A DNA stretch of 64,000 bases from JBMDXB01 sp048594885 (lineage in GTDB: Bacteria > Acidobacteriota > Vicinamibacteria > Vicinamibacterales > 2-12-FULL-66-21): the NCBI GenBank assembly GCA_048594885.1, contig JBMDXB010000107.1, positions 1 through 64,000 on the forward strand, given 5' to 3'. The notes beneath the pieces were generated by a model, which was not told the origin of the DNA, searched no databases, and was given only the letters and a program-made list of their open reading frames with translations. The translations under genes were made by a program, and so were the position numbers. Shown here in pieces: positions 47,927 to 55,362 of this stretch (position 1 is its first letter; each line of letters opens with the position of its first letter).

Positions 47927-48511
47927 GTGATCCTTGCGATGGCTGTGTCGCTGGCGCTCGCTGGCCCGCAGCAACCCGACCTCGCCAAACTCCCGTCTGG
48001 CTGCACGCTGAAAACGTTCGGCGTCATCATCCCGACCGGCTGGTTCGTGACCAACGTGCAGGACATGCCTGAAGGCAGGGAGGGCTGCCTGTACATCCTC
48101 TTTCGCGACGACAAGTCAGCTGCGGCCACGATCCACGTCGAGTCGGCCGCCGCGACGCTGCCGATCTTCCAGCAGAAGGATCCCTTTCAGGGCGCGTACG
48201 AGAAGATCGCCGAGGGCCTCGCGAAGAACATGAACGTCGTCCTCGAGCGGCAGACCTTTAGAAACGACGACGTGAAGCGGGCGCCGGGAGCCGCGATCGA
48301 CAAGGCGACGCTGCGCGTATTCGACGCTGAGGTGCCCGGCGACAAACGTCCGTACGAAGTGGTGATCTCCGTGATGCGTGCGCCGTCCCACTTCTTCACG
48401 GTGATTGTCGTCACGCTCGCCGAGAAAGCCGATCGTGAGGTGGCGGATGCCAGCCGGGACGCGTTCCGCGAGATCGTCAACTCTCTCACGCCTGCCGCGG
48501 CGAAGAAGTGA
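47927..48511 (+). CDS. Exported hypothetical protein
   Basis: A 194-residue protein from GTG 47927 with a signal peptide (ILAMAVSLALAGPQQ). The mature part is alpha/beta: CTLKTFGVIIPTGWFVTN, EGCLYILFRDDKSAAATIHVES, then FQGAYEKIAEGLAKNMNVVLE and HFFTVIVVTLAEKADREVADAS. It resembles periplasmic proteins of the PsbP/MOG1-like fold (an uptake of small amphipathic loads is not shown). It lies 6 nt upstream of the Ser/Thr kinase gene and probably shares its transcript, so it may be a sensor or substrate partner. Confidence 0.75.
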   Translation: MILAMAVSLALAGPQQPDLAKLPSGCTLKTFGVIIPTGWFVTNVQDMPEGREGCLYILFRDDKSAAATIHVESAAATLPIFQQKDPFQGAYEKIAEGLAKNMNVVLERQTFRNDDVKRAPGAAIDKATLRVFDAEVPGDKRPYEVVISVMRAPSHFFTVIVVTLAEKADREVADASRDAFREIVNSLTPAAAKK

Positions 48512-48517
48512 GGCGCA

Positions 48518-50179
48518 ATGGTAGGCAAGACTGTCGGCAAGTATCGCATCCTCGAGCGCCTCGGTCGCGGCGGAATGGGCACCGTCTACAAGGCACTGGA
48601 CGAGACGCTCGATCGCGAGGTCGCGATCAAGGTCCTCAACCCTGAGATCGGCGAGCCGGAAGTGCTGAAGCGCTTCCGCGCGGAGGCCGTTTCGCTCGCC
48701 CGGCTCAATCATCCCGGGATTGCGACGCTCTACGAGCTCCACCGCCACGAAGACGACCTGCTGATGGTGATGGAATTCCTGCGTGGCGAGACGCTGCAGA
48801 CGCTCTCGGAGCGTCTCGGCCCGCTCGCCCCGCCGCAGGCCGCGCACCTGTGCATCCAGGTGCTCGACGCGCTGGCGCACGCGCATCGCGCGGGTATCGT
48901 CCACAGAGACCTGAAGCCGGCGAACGTGATGGTGACCGACACCGGCGTGGTGAAGGTGATGGACTTCGGCATCGCGCGGGTGATAGGGACCGAACATTAC
49001 ACGAACGCCGGCTACATGATGGGCACGCCGGCGTACATGGCGCCGGAGCAGGTGCTGGGACACGAGATCGATGGCCGGGCCGACCTGTATGCGGTCGGCG
49101 TGATGTTCTACCGGCTGCTCACGCGCGAATTGCCGTTCAGGGCGGACACGGCGATCGCGATGGCCCAGAAACACGTGTCGGACCCGCCGACCCCTCTCGG
49201 TACGTTCCGTGCCGATCTGCCGCCCTGGTGCGAGGCCGTCATCACCAAGGCGCTCGCGAAATCGCCCGCCGAACGCTTCCAGACCGCCGAGGAGTTTCGC
49301 GCGGCGATCCTCGCGGCGGTCAGTCCGGTCACGCTCGGAGAGCTGCCGACGATGGCGACGCCGGCCGTGGCGATGCCGTCGATCGAGCGAACCACCACGA
49401 CCGTCGTCCTCGGCCGCGCCCACCTGTTCGCGCTCGCCGCGCTGCTGGTCGTGCTCGTCCTCGGCATCGCGGCGCTTGGCTTCGCCGTTCTGAAGCGCGG
49501 CGCCAACGCCACGGAATCGACCACGGCGTCACCAGCCGTGCCGGCGCCTGCCGTCGTCTCGGCGACGACGGGCACCGAAGCGACGCCGGTGCCGGTGCCT
49601 CCTTCGGTATCCGCTCCCCCGAGCGCGCCGAAGACGTCAATCGCCGCGCCCGCGGGTCCGGCGAAAGCATCACAGCGTGTCGCGCTCGCTACTGACACGG
49701 CGCCACCGCCGAAAGCGAACGTCGCCAGCGACTCTGCGAGCACGGCAGCGGGGGAGGAGGTTCCACCGAGTACGCCGCCGGTGGCGGCAGCGGCGCTTCC
49801 GGCGCTCACGTTCACGGACGTGAAGATGCTCGTGGCCGACGGCAAGGCGCGACGCGAACGGGCGGTGCTGCTGACGCTCGCGGCCGATCATCTATCGCTC
49901 ATCGACTCGTCCACACGCGCCGAGCTGACGTCGCTGCCATATGCGTCGATCGCGGAGGCCTTCTTTTCGCGATCGAAGCAGCCGAAATGGAAGACGCAGG
50001 ATGGGAAAGAAGTCTCGGTCGCGGTGGATTTCGGGAAGATGGGCGTCTTCAGGGGCGCGCGGAATTGGGTGATCTTCACAACCTCGGCCGAGCCGTTGTT
50101 CATCCGATTCGACGACAAGGAGCTGGACGCGGCCTTGAAAGCGATCGCGCAGCGAACCGGCGTGACGATCCGGCGCTGA
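48518..50179 (+). CDS. Ser/Thr protein kinase with novel C-terminal domain
   Basis: A 553-residue membrane kinase. The Hanks-type domain (1-265) has LGRGGMGTVYKALD, AIKVLN, HRDLKPANVMV, VMDFGIARV and GTPAYMAPEQV. A membrane helix lies at about 305-328 (LFALAALLVVLVLGIAALGFAVL). A Pro/Ala/Thr-rich stalk (about 330-425) connects to a C-terminal domain of about 125 residues (LTFTDVKMLVADGKARRERAV, LTLAADHLSLIDS, PYASIAEAFFSRSK, VIFTTSAEPLFIRF), which looks like a PH-like or beta-strand-rich domain outside the membrane. No DUF is recognised in it. It starts 6 nt after the exported protein gene. Confidence 0.93.
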   Translation: MVGKTVGKYRILERLGRGGMGTVYKALDETLDREVAIKVLNPEIGEPEVLKRFRAEAVSLARLNHPGIATLYELHRHEDDLLMVMEFLRGETLQTLSERLGPLAPPQAAHLCIQVLDALAHAHRAGIVHRDLKPANVMVTDTGVVKVMDFGIARVIGTEHYTNAGYMMGTPAYMAPEQVLGHEIDGRADLYAVGVMFYRLLTRELPFRADTAIAMAQKHVSDPPTPLGTFRADLPPWCEAVITKALAKSPAERFQTAEEFRAAILAAVSPVTLGELPTMATPAVAMPSIERTTTTVVLGRAHLFALAALLVVLVLGIAALGFAVLKRGANATESTTASPAVPAPAVVSATTGTEATPVPVPPSVSAPPSAPKTSIAAPAGPAKASQRVALATDTAPPPKANVASDSASTAAGEEVPPSTPPVAAAALPALTFTDVKMLVADGKARRERAVLLTLAADHLSLIDSSTRAELTSLPYASIAEAFFSRSKQPKWKTQDGKEVSVAVDFGKMGVFRGARNWVIFTTSAEPLFIRFDDKELDAALKAIAQRTGVTIRR

Positions 50180-50222
50180 ACGCGCGGGCAGGCTGGTCGG
50201 CTTCTTGCTGCACACCAGGACG

Positions 50223-50993
50223 ATGGTGCAGCCGCTGGCACGTCTCGGATACGCCTCGAAGGCCGTCGTCTATGCGATCGTCGGCGTACTCGCGATCCTG
50301 ACCGCCGTGAACCGGGGCGGCCGGATCACCGACACGAGCGGCGCGCTCCGCGTCGTGCTGACGCAGCCCTTCGGCAACACGCTGTTGATCGTGCTCATGA
50401 TCGGCCTGTCGGGGTATGCAATCTGGCGGCTGCTGGACGCCTTCATGGATCCCGACCGCGACGGCACGAGCGCATCCGGTCTGGTCACGCGCATCGGCAA
50501 CGCGGTGCGTGGGTGCGTCTACGGTGCGCTCGCGGTCGAGGCATTCCAGCTGTTGCGCGGCATACGCAGCTCGAGCGGTGACAGCGCGGAGCGGTGGACG
50601 GCGCGTGTCTTCGACTGGCCGCTCGGCGAGGTCCTCATCGCTGCGGTGGGCGTCATCGTCGCGATTTATGGAGCGTCAGAGCTCTTCCGCGCCGTCAAGG
50701 GACGCGACGACCCGAAGGTGGACTGGTCGGCGGTGTCCGTTGCGATCCGCCGCGTCAGCCGCTTCGGCGTGGGGGTGCGCGGCGCCCTCATCGCCACGCT
50801 CGGCGTATTCCTCCTCCGCGCGGCGCTCACGAACAACCCGGACGAGGCGGCGGGCAGCCGGGAATCCTTCCTGCTGCTCGGCGGGCTCGTCGAAGGCCGA
50901 TGGTTCCTCGCCGTGATTGCCGCGGGGCTGCTGGCGTACGCCGTCGATCAGGCGATTCACGCGCGATTCCGTCGCATCCGTCCTGTCGCCTGA
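50223..50993 (+). CDS. DUF1206 membrane protein
   Basis: A 256-residue integral membrane protein; ATG 50223 has CAGGA upstream, while the TTG at 50205 is less likely. Six hydrophobic segments fall into three pairs, each pair starting with an RxG-type motif (ARLGYASKAVVYAIVGVLA, RIGNAVRGCVYGALAVEAF, SRFGVGVRGALIATLGVFL), the triplicated unit that defines DUF1206. The family function is unknown. It follows the kinase gene by 43 nt. The C-terminus ends with a basic tail (FRRIRPVA). Confidence 0.9.
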   Translation: MVQPLARLGYASKAVVYAIVGVLAILTAVNRGGRITDTSGALRVVLTQPFGNTLLIVLMIGLSGYAIWRLLDAFMDPDRDGTSASGLVTRIGNAVRGCVYGALAVEAFQLLRGIRSSSGDSAERWTARVFDWPLGEVLIAAVGVIVAIYGASELFRAVKGRDDPKVDWSAVSVAIRRVSRFGVGVRGALIATLGVFLLRAALTNNPDEAAGSRESFLLLGGLVEGRWFLAVIAAGLLAYAVDQAIHARFRRIRPVA

Positions 50994-51009
50994 GGGAACT
51001 GACGCAATC

Positions 51010-51101
51010 AAAGACCAAGGGACCAAAGACCAAGGACCAAAGACCAAGGACCAAAGACCAAGGGACCAAAAGACCAAGGACCAAGGGACCAAGGACCAAC
51101 G
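51010..51101. repeat. Heptamer tandem repeat tract, T-free strand
   Basis: About 13 units of AAGGACC/AAAGACC (7 nt, with single-base-longer AAGGGACC variants) fill the space after the DUF1206 stop. The plus strand has no T in the tract. It is not a CRISPR: units are uninterrupted and too short. Confidence 0.9.
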
Positions 51102-51125
51102 TGTTGCAGCCCTTTCAGCAGCCTG

Positions 51126-51854
51126 CTAGACGTCGGACGACTCGGTCGCGAGAACACGGGGCGCGCGCTCGCGATCGCGACGCGGCTTCATGCGCCAGCC
51201 GCCGTGGACGAGCGGGACCGCCATCAGCGCGATGGCGATGCCGAACAGAGGCCAGTCGAAGGAAGTGGGCAGCACGGCCCGAACGGCCTCCGGCCCCTGA
51301 TCCAGCGCCCGGATCGCGTCGGCCATGAACACGTAGAGCGCGAGGACGATGCCAGCCGCGCACGCCAGCCAGGAACGCCGGGGAAGCGCCAGCGCCGGAT
51401 CGTGGTCATCGGACCGCGTCACGAGCGTGCCCCATGCGATCATCAGCACGGCGATTGAGACCGGCGCCAGCACCGGCCCCCACCACGGCAGCGGCAGCAG
51501 GAACAGGATGTCCCAGTCGAGGACTGACGCCGGCCAGCCGGACATGACGCGCAGGAACACGTAATAGAGGATGTCCCAGACGCCGAAGGCGAGCGCCGCG
51601 TAACCGATCTTCGTGCGCCACGAGCGGCCGGCGAGGATCCCGGCCGTGAGCAGCATCATCAACGTGGCCGCTTCGCGCACCAGCTCCACGGCGCCGAGCG
51701 CGCCATGCACGGGCAGCGGATTCGGCTGGTACGGTTGCACGCGGTCGACCAGCACGCGCAGGTAGTAGACGGTCGCCGACTCGAACCACGCCATCGCGAC
51801 GGCAAACAGCGCGACGATCAGCCACTGGGAACGCCGTTCCATCGCACGCATCAT
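51126..51854 (-). CDS. Multi-pass membrane protein coupled to ispH
   Basis: A 242-residue protein; the ATG at 51854 overlaps the ispH stop (ATGA). Six hydrophobic segments are visible, including LIVALFAVAMAWFESATVYYL, AATLMMLLTAGILAGRS, IGYAALAFGVWDILYYVFL, WWGPVLAPVSIAVLMIAWG and SWLACAAGIVLALYVFMA. Aromatic and acidic residues in the first helix (FESATVYY) stand out. No named family recognised. It shares a transcript with ispH, but isoprenoid links are speculative. Confidence 0.75.
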   Translation of the reverse strand: MMRAMERRSQWLIVALFAVAMAWFESATVYYLRVLVDRVQPYQPNPLPVHGALGAVELVREAATLMMLLTAGILAGRSWRTKIGYAALAFGVWDILYYVFLRVMSGWPASVLDWDILFLLPLPWWGPVLAPVSIAVLMIAWGTLVTRSDDHDPALALPRRSWLACAAGIVLALYVFMADAIRALDQGPEAVRAVLPTSFDWPLFGIAIALMAVPLVHGGWRMKPRRDRERAPRVLATESSDV

Positions 51855-52729
51855 CGCTCCTGTCCCACCATCTCGCGCGGGATGCCGGCGCGCGCGCCGG
51901 CAAGTTCCCGGATGCGATGCTCGACGCGATCGATCACCTCGTCCGGCGTTGACGTCCCCGCCGTGATGCCGACGGTCTCGGCTGAGAGCAACCACTCCGG
52001 CCGCAGGTCGGCGTCCGACTGCACGTGGTGAACGCGGCCGCAATACCGTGCGCACGTCTTCACGAGCTCGCGCGTGTTGTTGCTGCTTGCGCCTCCGATC
52101 ACGATCACGACATCGGACTCGCGCGCGAGATCGCGCGCGGCATTCTGCCGCTGTTTCGTCGGCTTGCACACCGTGTCGACGACGCGCACCTCGGAAGTGG
52201 GGAAGCGCTGCCGGATCAGCGCGACGAGATGCTGGACCCTCTGCACCGTCTGCGTCGTCTGCGCCGCAACGCCGATGCGCGGGTGTTCCTCGAGCTTCCA
52301 GACGTCATCGTCCTCGAGCACGACGTCGAACTGTTCGAGATCCTCGGTGAGGCCACGCACTTCGATGTGGCTGCGCTGACCGATGATGACCGGGTGATAG
52401 CCGTCGCGCACCAGCGCTCGCACCGCCTCGTGCGCGACGTGCACCAGCGGACAGGTTGCCTCGACCACGCGGAGGCCGCGTGCGCGCGTGCTGGCGAGGC
52501 GCCGCTCCGACGCGCCGTGTGCCGTCACCATCACGGTCGGCGTCGTCACGTCGGCGATCTCGCGGGCGATGGCGATCCCGCGGGCCCGCAGGCCGGCGGT
52601 CACGGTCTCGTTGTGGACCAGATCGCCGAGGATCGTGAGGGGAGCGGCGTTGGCGTGTTCGAGCGCCAGCGCGATGGCGTCACGCACGCCGAAGCACATG
52701 CCGAGGTGTGTCGCGCGGAGGATCCTCAT
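51851..52729 (-). CDS. ispH: 4-hydroxy-3-methylbut-2-enyl diphosphate reductase
   Basis: A 292-residue cytoplasmic [4Fe-4S] enzyme catalysing the last step of the MEP pathway (HMBPP to IPP and DMAPP). Three conserved cluster cysteines are present: Cys12 (HLGMCFGVRDAI), the one in VVEATCPLVHVAH (about 93) and the one in VDTVCKPTKQRQ (about 189). The family motifs LGDLVHNE, VMVTAHGAS, GQRSHIEVRG, AQTTQTV, GGASSNNTRELV and GITAGTSTP are also present. Length agrees with the family. The following membrane gene overlaps its stop. The promoter region upstream holds an ATACTTGC/GCAAAGTAT inverted repeat. Confidence 0.97.
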   Translation of the reverse strand: MRILRATHLGMCFGVRDAIALALEHANAAPLTILGDLVHNETVTAGLRARGIAIAREIADVTTPTVMVTAHGASERRLASTRARGLRVVEATCPLVHVAHEAVRALVRDGYHPVIIGQRSHIEVRGLTEDLEQFDVVLEDDDVWKLEEHPRIGVAAQTTQTVQRVQHLVALIRQRFPTSEVRVVDTVCKPTKQRQNAARDLARESDVVIVIGGASSNNTRELVKTCARYCGRVHHVQSDADLRPEWLLSAETVGITAGTSTPDEVIDRVEHRIRELAGARAGIPREMVGQER

Positions 52730-52746
52730 CGTCTTGGTATGGGCAT

Positions 52747-52767
52747 ATACTTGCTATTGCAAAGTAT
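52747..52767. promoter_or_regulatory. AT-rich inverted repeat between ispH and ankyrin gene
   Basis: ATACTTGC-TATT-GCAAAGTAT forms an imperfect palindrome (one extra A in the right arm), 18 nt before the ispH start and 79 nt before the ankyrin gene start. The short AT-rich island in GC-rich DNA suits a promoter or operator. Confidence 0.45.
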
Positions 52768-52845
52768 TTGACCACGAGTGGCCGGCGGCTGTCAATCGGT
52801 TCCGGTAGTAGACTCCGGCGCGCGTCTCCCCGCGCTGAGGTGCCG

Positions 52846-54420
52846 ATGATCCGACCACACGAGCTCGCTTCGGACGACGGGCAACACACCTGGGGCGCCA
52901 TCGTCGCCGCTGCCGGCGGCGACGTCCCGGCGCTGCGGCAGTTGCTCGAGCGCAACCCGCGACTCGCACAGGCCGAGTACTGGTACACGCCCCCCATCCA
53001 CTTCGCCGTGCGCGAAGGTCACCTCGAGGCTGTGCGCCTTCTGCTGGACGCTGGAGCGCATCCGGAGTGGAACGGGCTGCACGACGGCAGCCTGATCCAG
53101 ATGGCCAGCGACCGTGGTCATGTGGCGATCGCACGTCTGCTCGAAGACACACGCGATCGCCGGGGGATCGTCCGCGCCGGAGCCGATCATCCAGTTCACG
53201 CGGCGGCGGCGCGCGGCGGCGTAGGCCAGCTCCGCCGGTTGCTCGACGACGATCCGGACCTGCTCGACGCGGGTGACGCCGCGGGGGCGTCGCCGCTGCA
53301 TCGGGCCGTTCGCGGAGGGTCGCACGAGACGGTTGCGCTGCTGCTCGACCGCGGCGCCAGTCTGCACGCCTTTCAGGGGGCTTCACGGGGTGTTGCCGGA
53401 GGTCTCTGGCGCGATCTCCAGGCCATCGATCTCGCAATCTGGGCCGCGCGCGAGGAACCGGGCGCGCGCATCGCGCGGCTGCTCGTCGAGCGCGGCGCCA
53501 CACGCGATGTAACGGTCGCCGCAGCCCTTGGCGACGTGAAAGAACTCACGAGCATCCTCGACGCCAATCCTGCTCGCATCGCCGAGACGCGCCCGTGCGG
53601 GCTGCGGCCGCTGTCCGCCGCCGTCCTTTGCGGCCGCGAGGACGTGGCGCGGCTGTTGCTCGAGCGCGGCGCGAATCCGACGTGGCCGGAGCCGACGGCG
53701 CCTGGCGGCTTGTCGCTGTACACGGCCGCTCGTGCGGGCGATCGCTCGCTCGTGGACTTGTTGCTCGCCCACGGAGCGGATCCGAATAGCGACGTGGACT
53801 CGTCCGGCAGCGCAACCTTCGGCGCCGAAGCGCCGGATATTCGGGATCTGCTCATCGCCCATGGCGGCACGCTCGACCCCTACCTCATTTGGAGGAACGA
53901 GGATGAGGAGGCGATGCGGCAGATCGGCGAGAATCCGAACGCCCCCTGCCTCGCCGACGCTTTCACGACGGTCTGCACGCTCGGAAAGCGGGACTTGCTC
54001 GATCGGCTGCTGCAGGCCGGCGTCCCCATACCCGGCATCCTCACAGGCTGCCAGAATTACCTGCTGGAGTATCCCGACATGCTCCGCACGCTGCTCGCGC
54101 ACGGCATGAATCCGGACCTCATGAACTGGCAGCATCAGACCCTGCTTCACCACGCCTGCAACGGTTCGGATCGCAGCAGCGTGAAGATCGAATGCGCAGC
54201 GATTCTGCTCGACGCGGGCGCGACGATCACGGCGCGCGACGACGAGTACCGGTCGACGCCGCTCGCGTGGGCCGCGCGGACGAATGCCGCGCCGATGGTG
54301 GATTTCCTTCTCACGCGGGGCGCGCCTGTCCATCTTCCCGACGACGAGCCCTGGGCCACGCCGCTCGCCTGGGCGGAGCGGCGCGGTCATGGCGGCATCG
54401 TCTCCACGCTGCGTTCGTAA
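52846..54420 (+). CDS. Ankyrin-repeat protein
   Basis: A 524-residue protein from ATG 52846 (GAGG upstream). Ankyrin repeats run through its length: TPPIHFAVREGHLEAVRLLLDAGA, ASPLHRAVRGGSHETVALLLDRGA, LRPLSAAVLCGREDVARLLLERGA, SLYTAARAGDRSLVDLLLAHGADP and TPLAWAARTNAAPMVDFLLTRGA. There is no export signal or extra domain, so it acts in the cytoplasm by protein binding. It shares its unusual central block (IDLAIWAAREEPG, ARIARLLVERGATRDVTVAAAL) with the truncated gene at 1-881. It lies 159 nt upstream of the FtsZ-like unit but may not be co-transcribed with it. Confidence 0.93.
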   Translation: MIRPHELASDDGQHTWGAIVAAAGGDVPALRQLLERNPRLAQAEYWYTPPIHFAVREGHLEAVRLLLDAGAHPEWNGLHDGSLIQMASDRGHVAIARLLEDTRDRRGIVRAGADHPVHAAAARGGVGQLRRLLDDDPDLLDAGDAAGASPLHRAVRGGSHETVALLLDRGASLHAFQGASRGVAGGLWRDLQAIDLAIWAAREEPGARIARLLVERGATRDVTVAAALGDVKELTSILDANPARIAETRPCGLRPLSAAVLCGREDVARLLLERGANPTWPEPTAPGGLSLYTAARAGDRSLVDLLLAHGADPNSDVDSSGSATFGAEAPDIRDLLIAHGGTLDPYLIWRNEDEEAMRQIGENPNAPCLADAFTTVCTLGKRDLLDRLLQAGVPIPGILTGCQNYLLEYPDMLRTLLAHGMNPDLMNWQHQTLLHHACNGSDRSSVKIECAAILLDAGATITARDDEYRSTPLAWAARTNAAPMVDFLLTRGAPVHLPDDEPWATPLAWAERRGHGGIVSTLRS

Positions 54421-54579
54421 TACGGCTGACGTCGACGCTGCCGCCGCAGGCTGACAGCGATACGTATGAGCCGTCCTCTGTCGGCCGAGTCCTGACCTCG
54501 CACACGGACACAGCCGCTCGTACACACGCTGATTCGTGAATCTTCTGCGTGGCACTGGGCTTGTGTTTGGACGACTGTC

Positions 54580-55362
54580 GTGCCAGTCAAGCGGTTGAGC
54601 TGTGGGGCGCTGCTGGTTGTGGCCGTGGCCGCGAGTGATCCGCGTCCGGCGTTCGCCCAACGGTGGGAGTGCTACGCGTTCGGGCCCGGTGAGACGGCGG
54701 CCGGCGCTGCCGCGCGCCTGACGGGTCGCGCCAGCGACACGCATCACGAACGATTCCAAATCCTCGACCCGGCGACCTCGAGGTTCGTCGCGAAGAGCCG
54801 CTACGCCCGCATCCGATCTGGCTGGCTGGCGTGCGCATGGACGGCGGGCAGCGGTCCGGTCGAGCTGAGCACCGCGTCGCTGGTGACCACGGGCGGGCGG
54901 CGCCCGTTGTGGATCGACCGGGCGGGGGCGGGAATCGAGCCGGACCCGCTCTGGTATCTCGTCGTATTGCTGGTGATGGCGTCGTTCGGCATGTACCGGT
55001 TCGATCGCCGCTGGAGGCAGGGCAGGGAACTGGCCGTCCCGCTGACCGAGTTCGGCGAAGCCGTGATCAGGGAGTTCGAGCGGCCGCTCACTCCGTCACG
55101 AGATTGCCGTCCGGGGATCGAATCGCGGCTGCGCGTCAGGCCGCACCAGCGCCGCGTGGACGTGCTCCTCGCGCCCGCCGCCGGGCGGACGTATCCGAAC
55201 CTCTCGGATCACAGGAAGAACGTGGAGTACGACCTGGCGCGCGTGCGCCAGGCGCTCGGTGACGAAGCATTCATCAGCGAGTCGATGCGGCAGCGCGGCA
55301 AATGGGTGGTCCTGTCGTTCCGCGCCGCCATCGAGCGACATCAACAGGCAGGTGCCATGTGA
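54580..55362 (+). CDS. Membrane protein coupled to the FtsZ-like GTPase
   Basis: A 260-residue protein from GTG 54580. Layout: signal peptide (LLVVAVAASDPRPAFAQ), an extracytoplasmic domain of about 95 residues containing two Cys (WECYAFG, LACAWTAG), one membrane helix at about 124-141 (LWYLVVLLVMASFGMYRF), and a cytoplasmic domain of about 120 residues (EFGEAVIREFERPLTPS, YPNLSDHRKNVEYDLARVRQAL, FISESMRQRGKWVVLSFRAA). No family is recognised. Its stop overlaps the start of the FtsZ-like gene (GTGA), so the two proteins are made together. The topology suits a membrane anchor or receptor for the cytoplasmic GTPase. Confidence 0.8.
   Translation: MPVKRLSCGALLVVAVAASDPRPAFAQRWECYAFGPGETAAGAAARLTGRASDTHHERFQILDPATSRFVAKSRYARIRSGWLACAWTAGSGPVELSTASLVTTGGRRPLWIDRAGAGIEPDPLWYLVVLLVMASFGMYRFDRRWRQGRELAVPLTEFGEAVIREFERPLTPSRDCRPGIESRLRVRPHQRRVDVLLAPAAGRTYPNLSDHRKNVEYDLARVRQALGDEAFISESMRQRGKWVVLSFRAAIERHQQAGAM

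Noticed and set aside
51010..51101. CRISPR array
   Set aside because: Units are 7-8 nt and contiguous with no spacers, and no cas genes are present.
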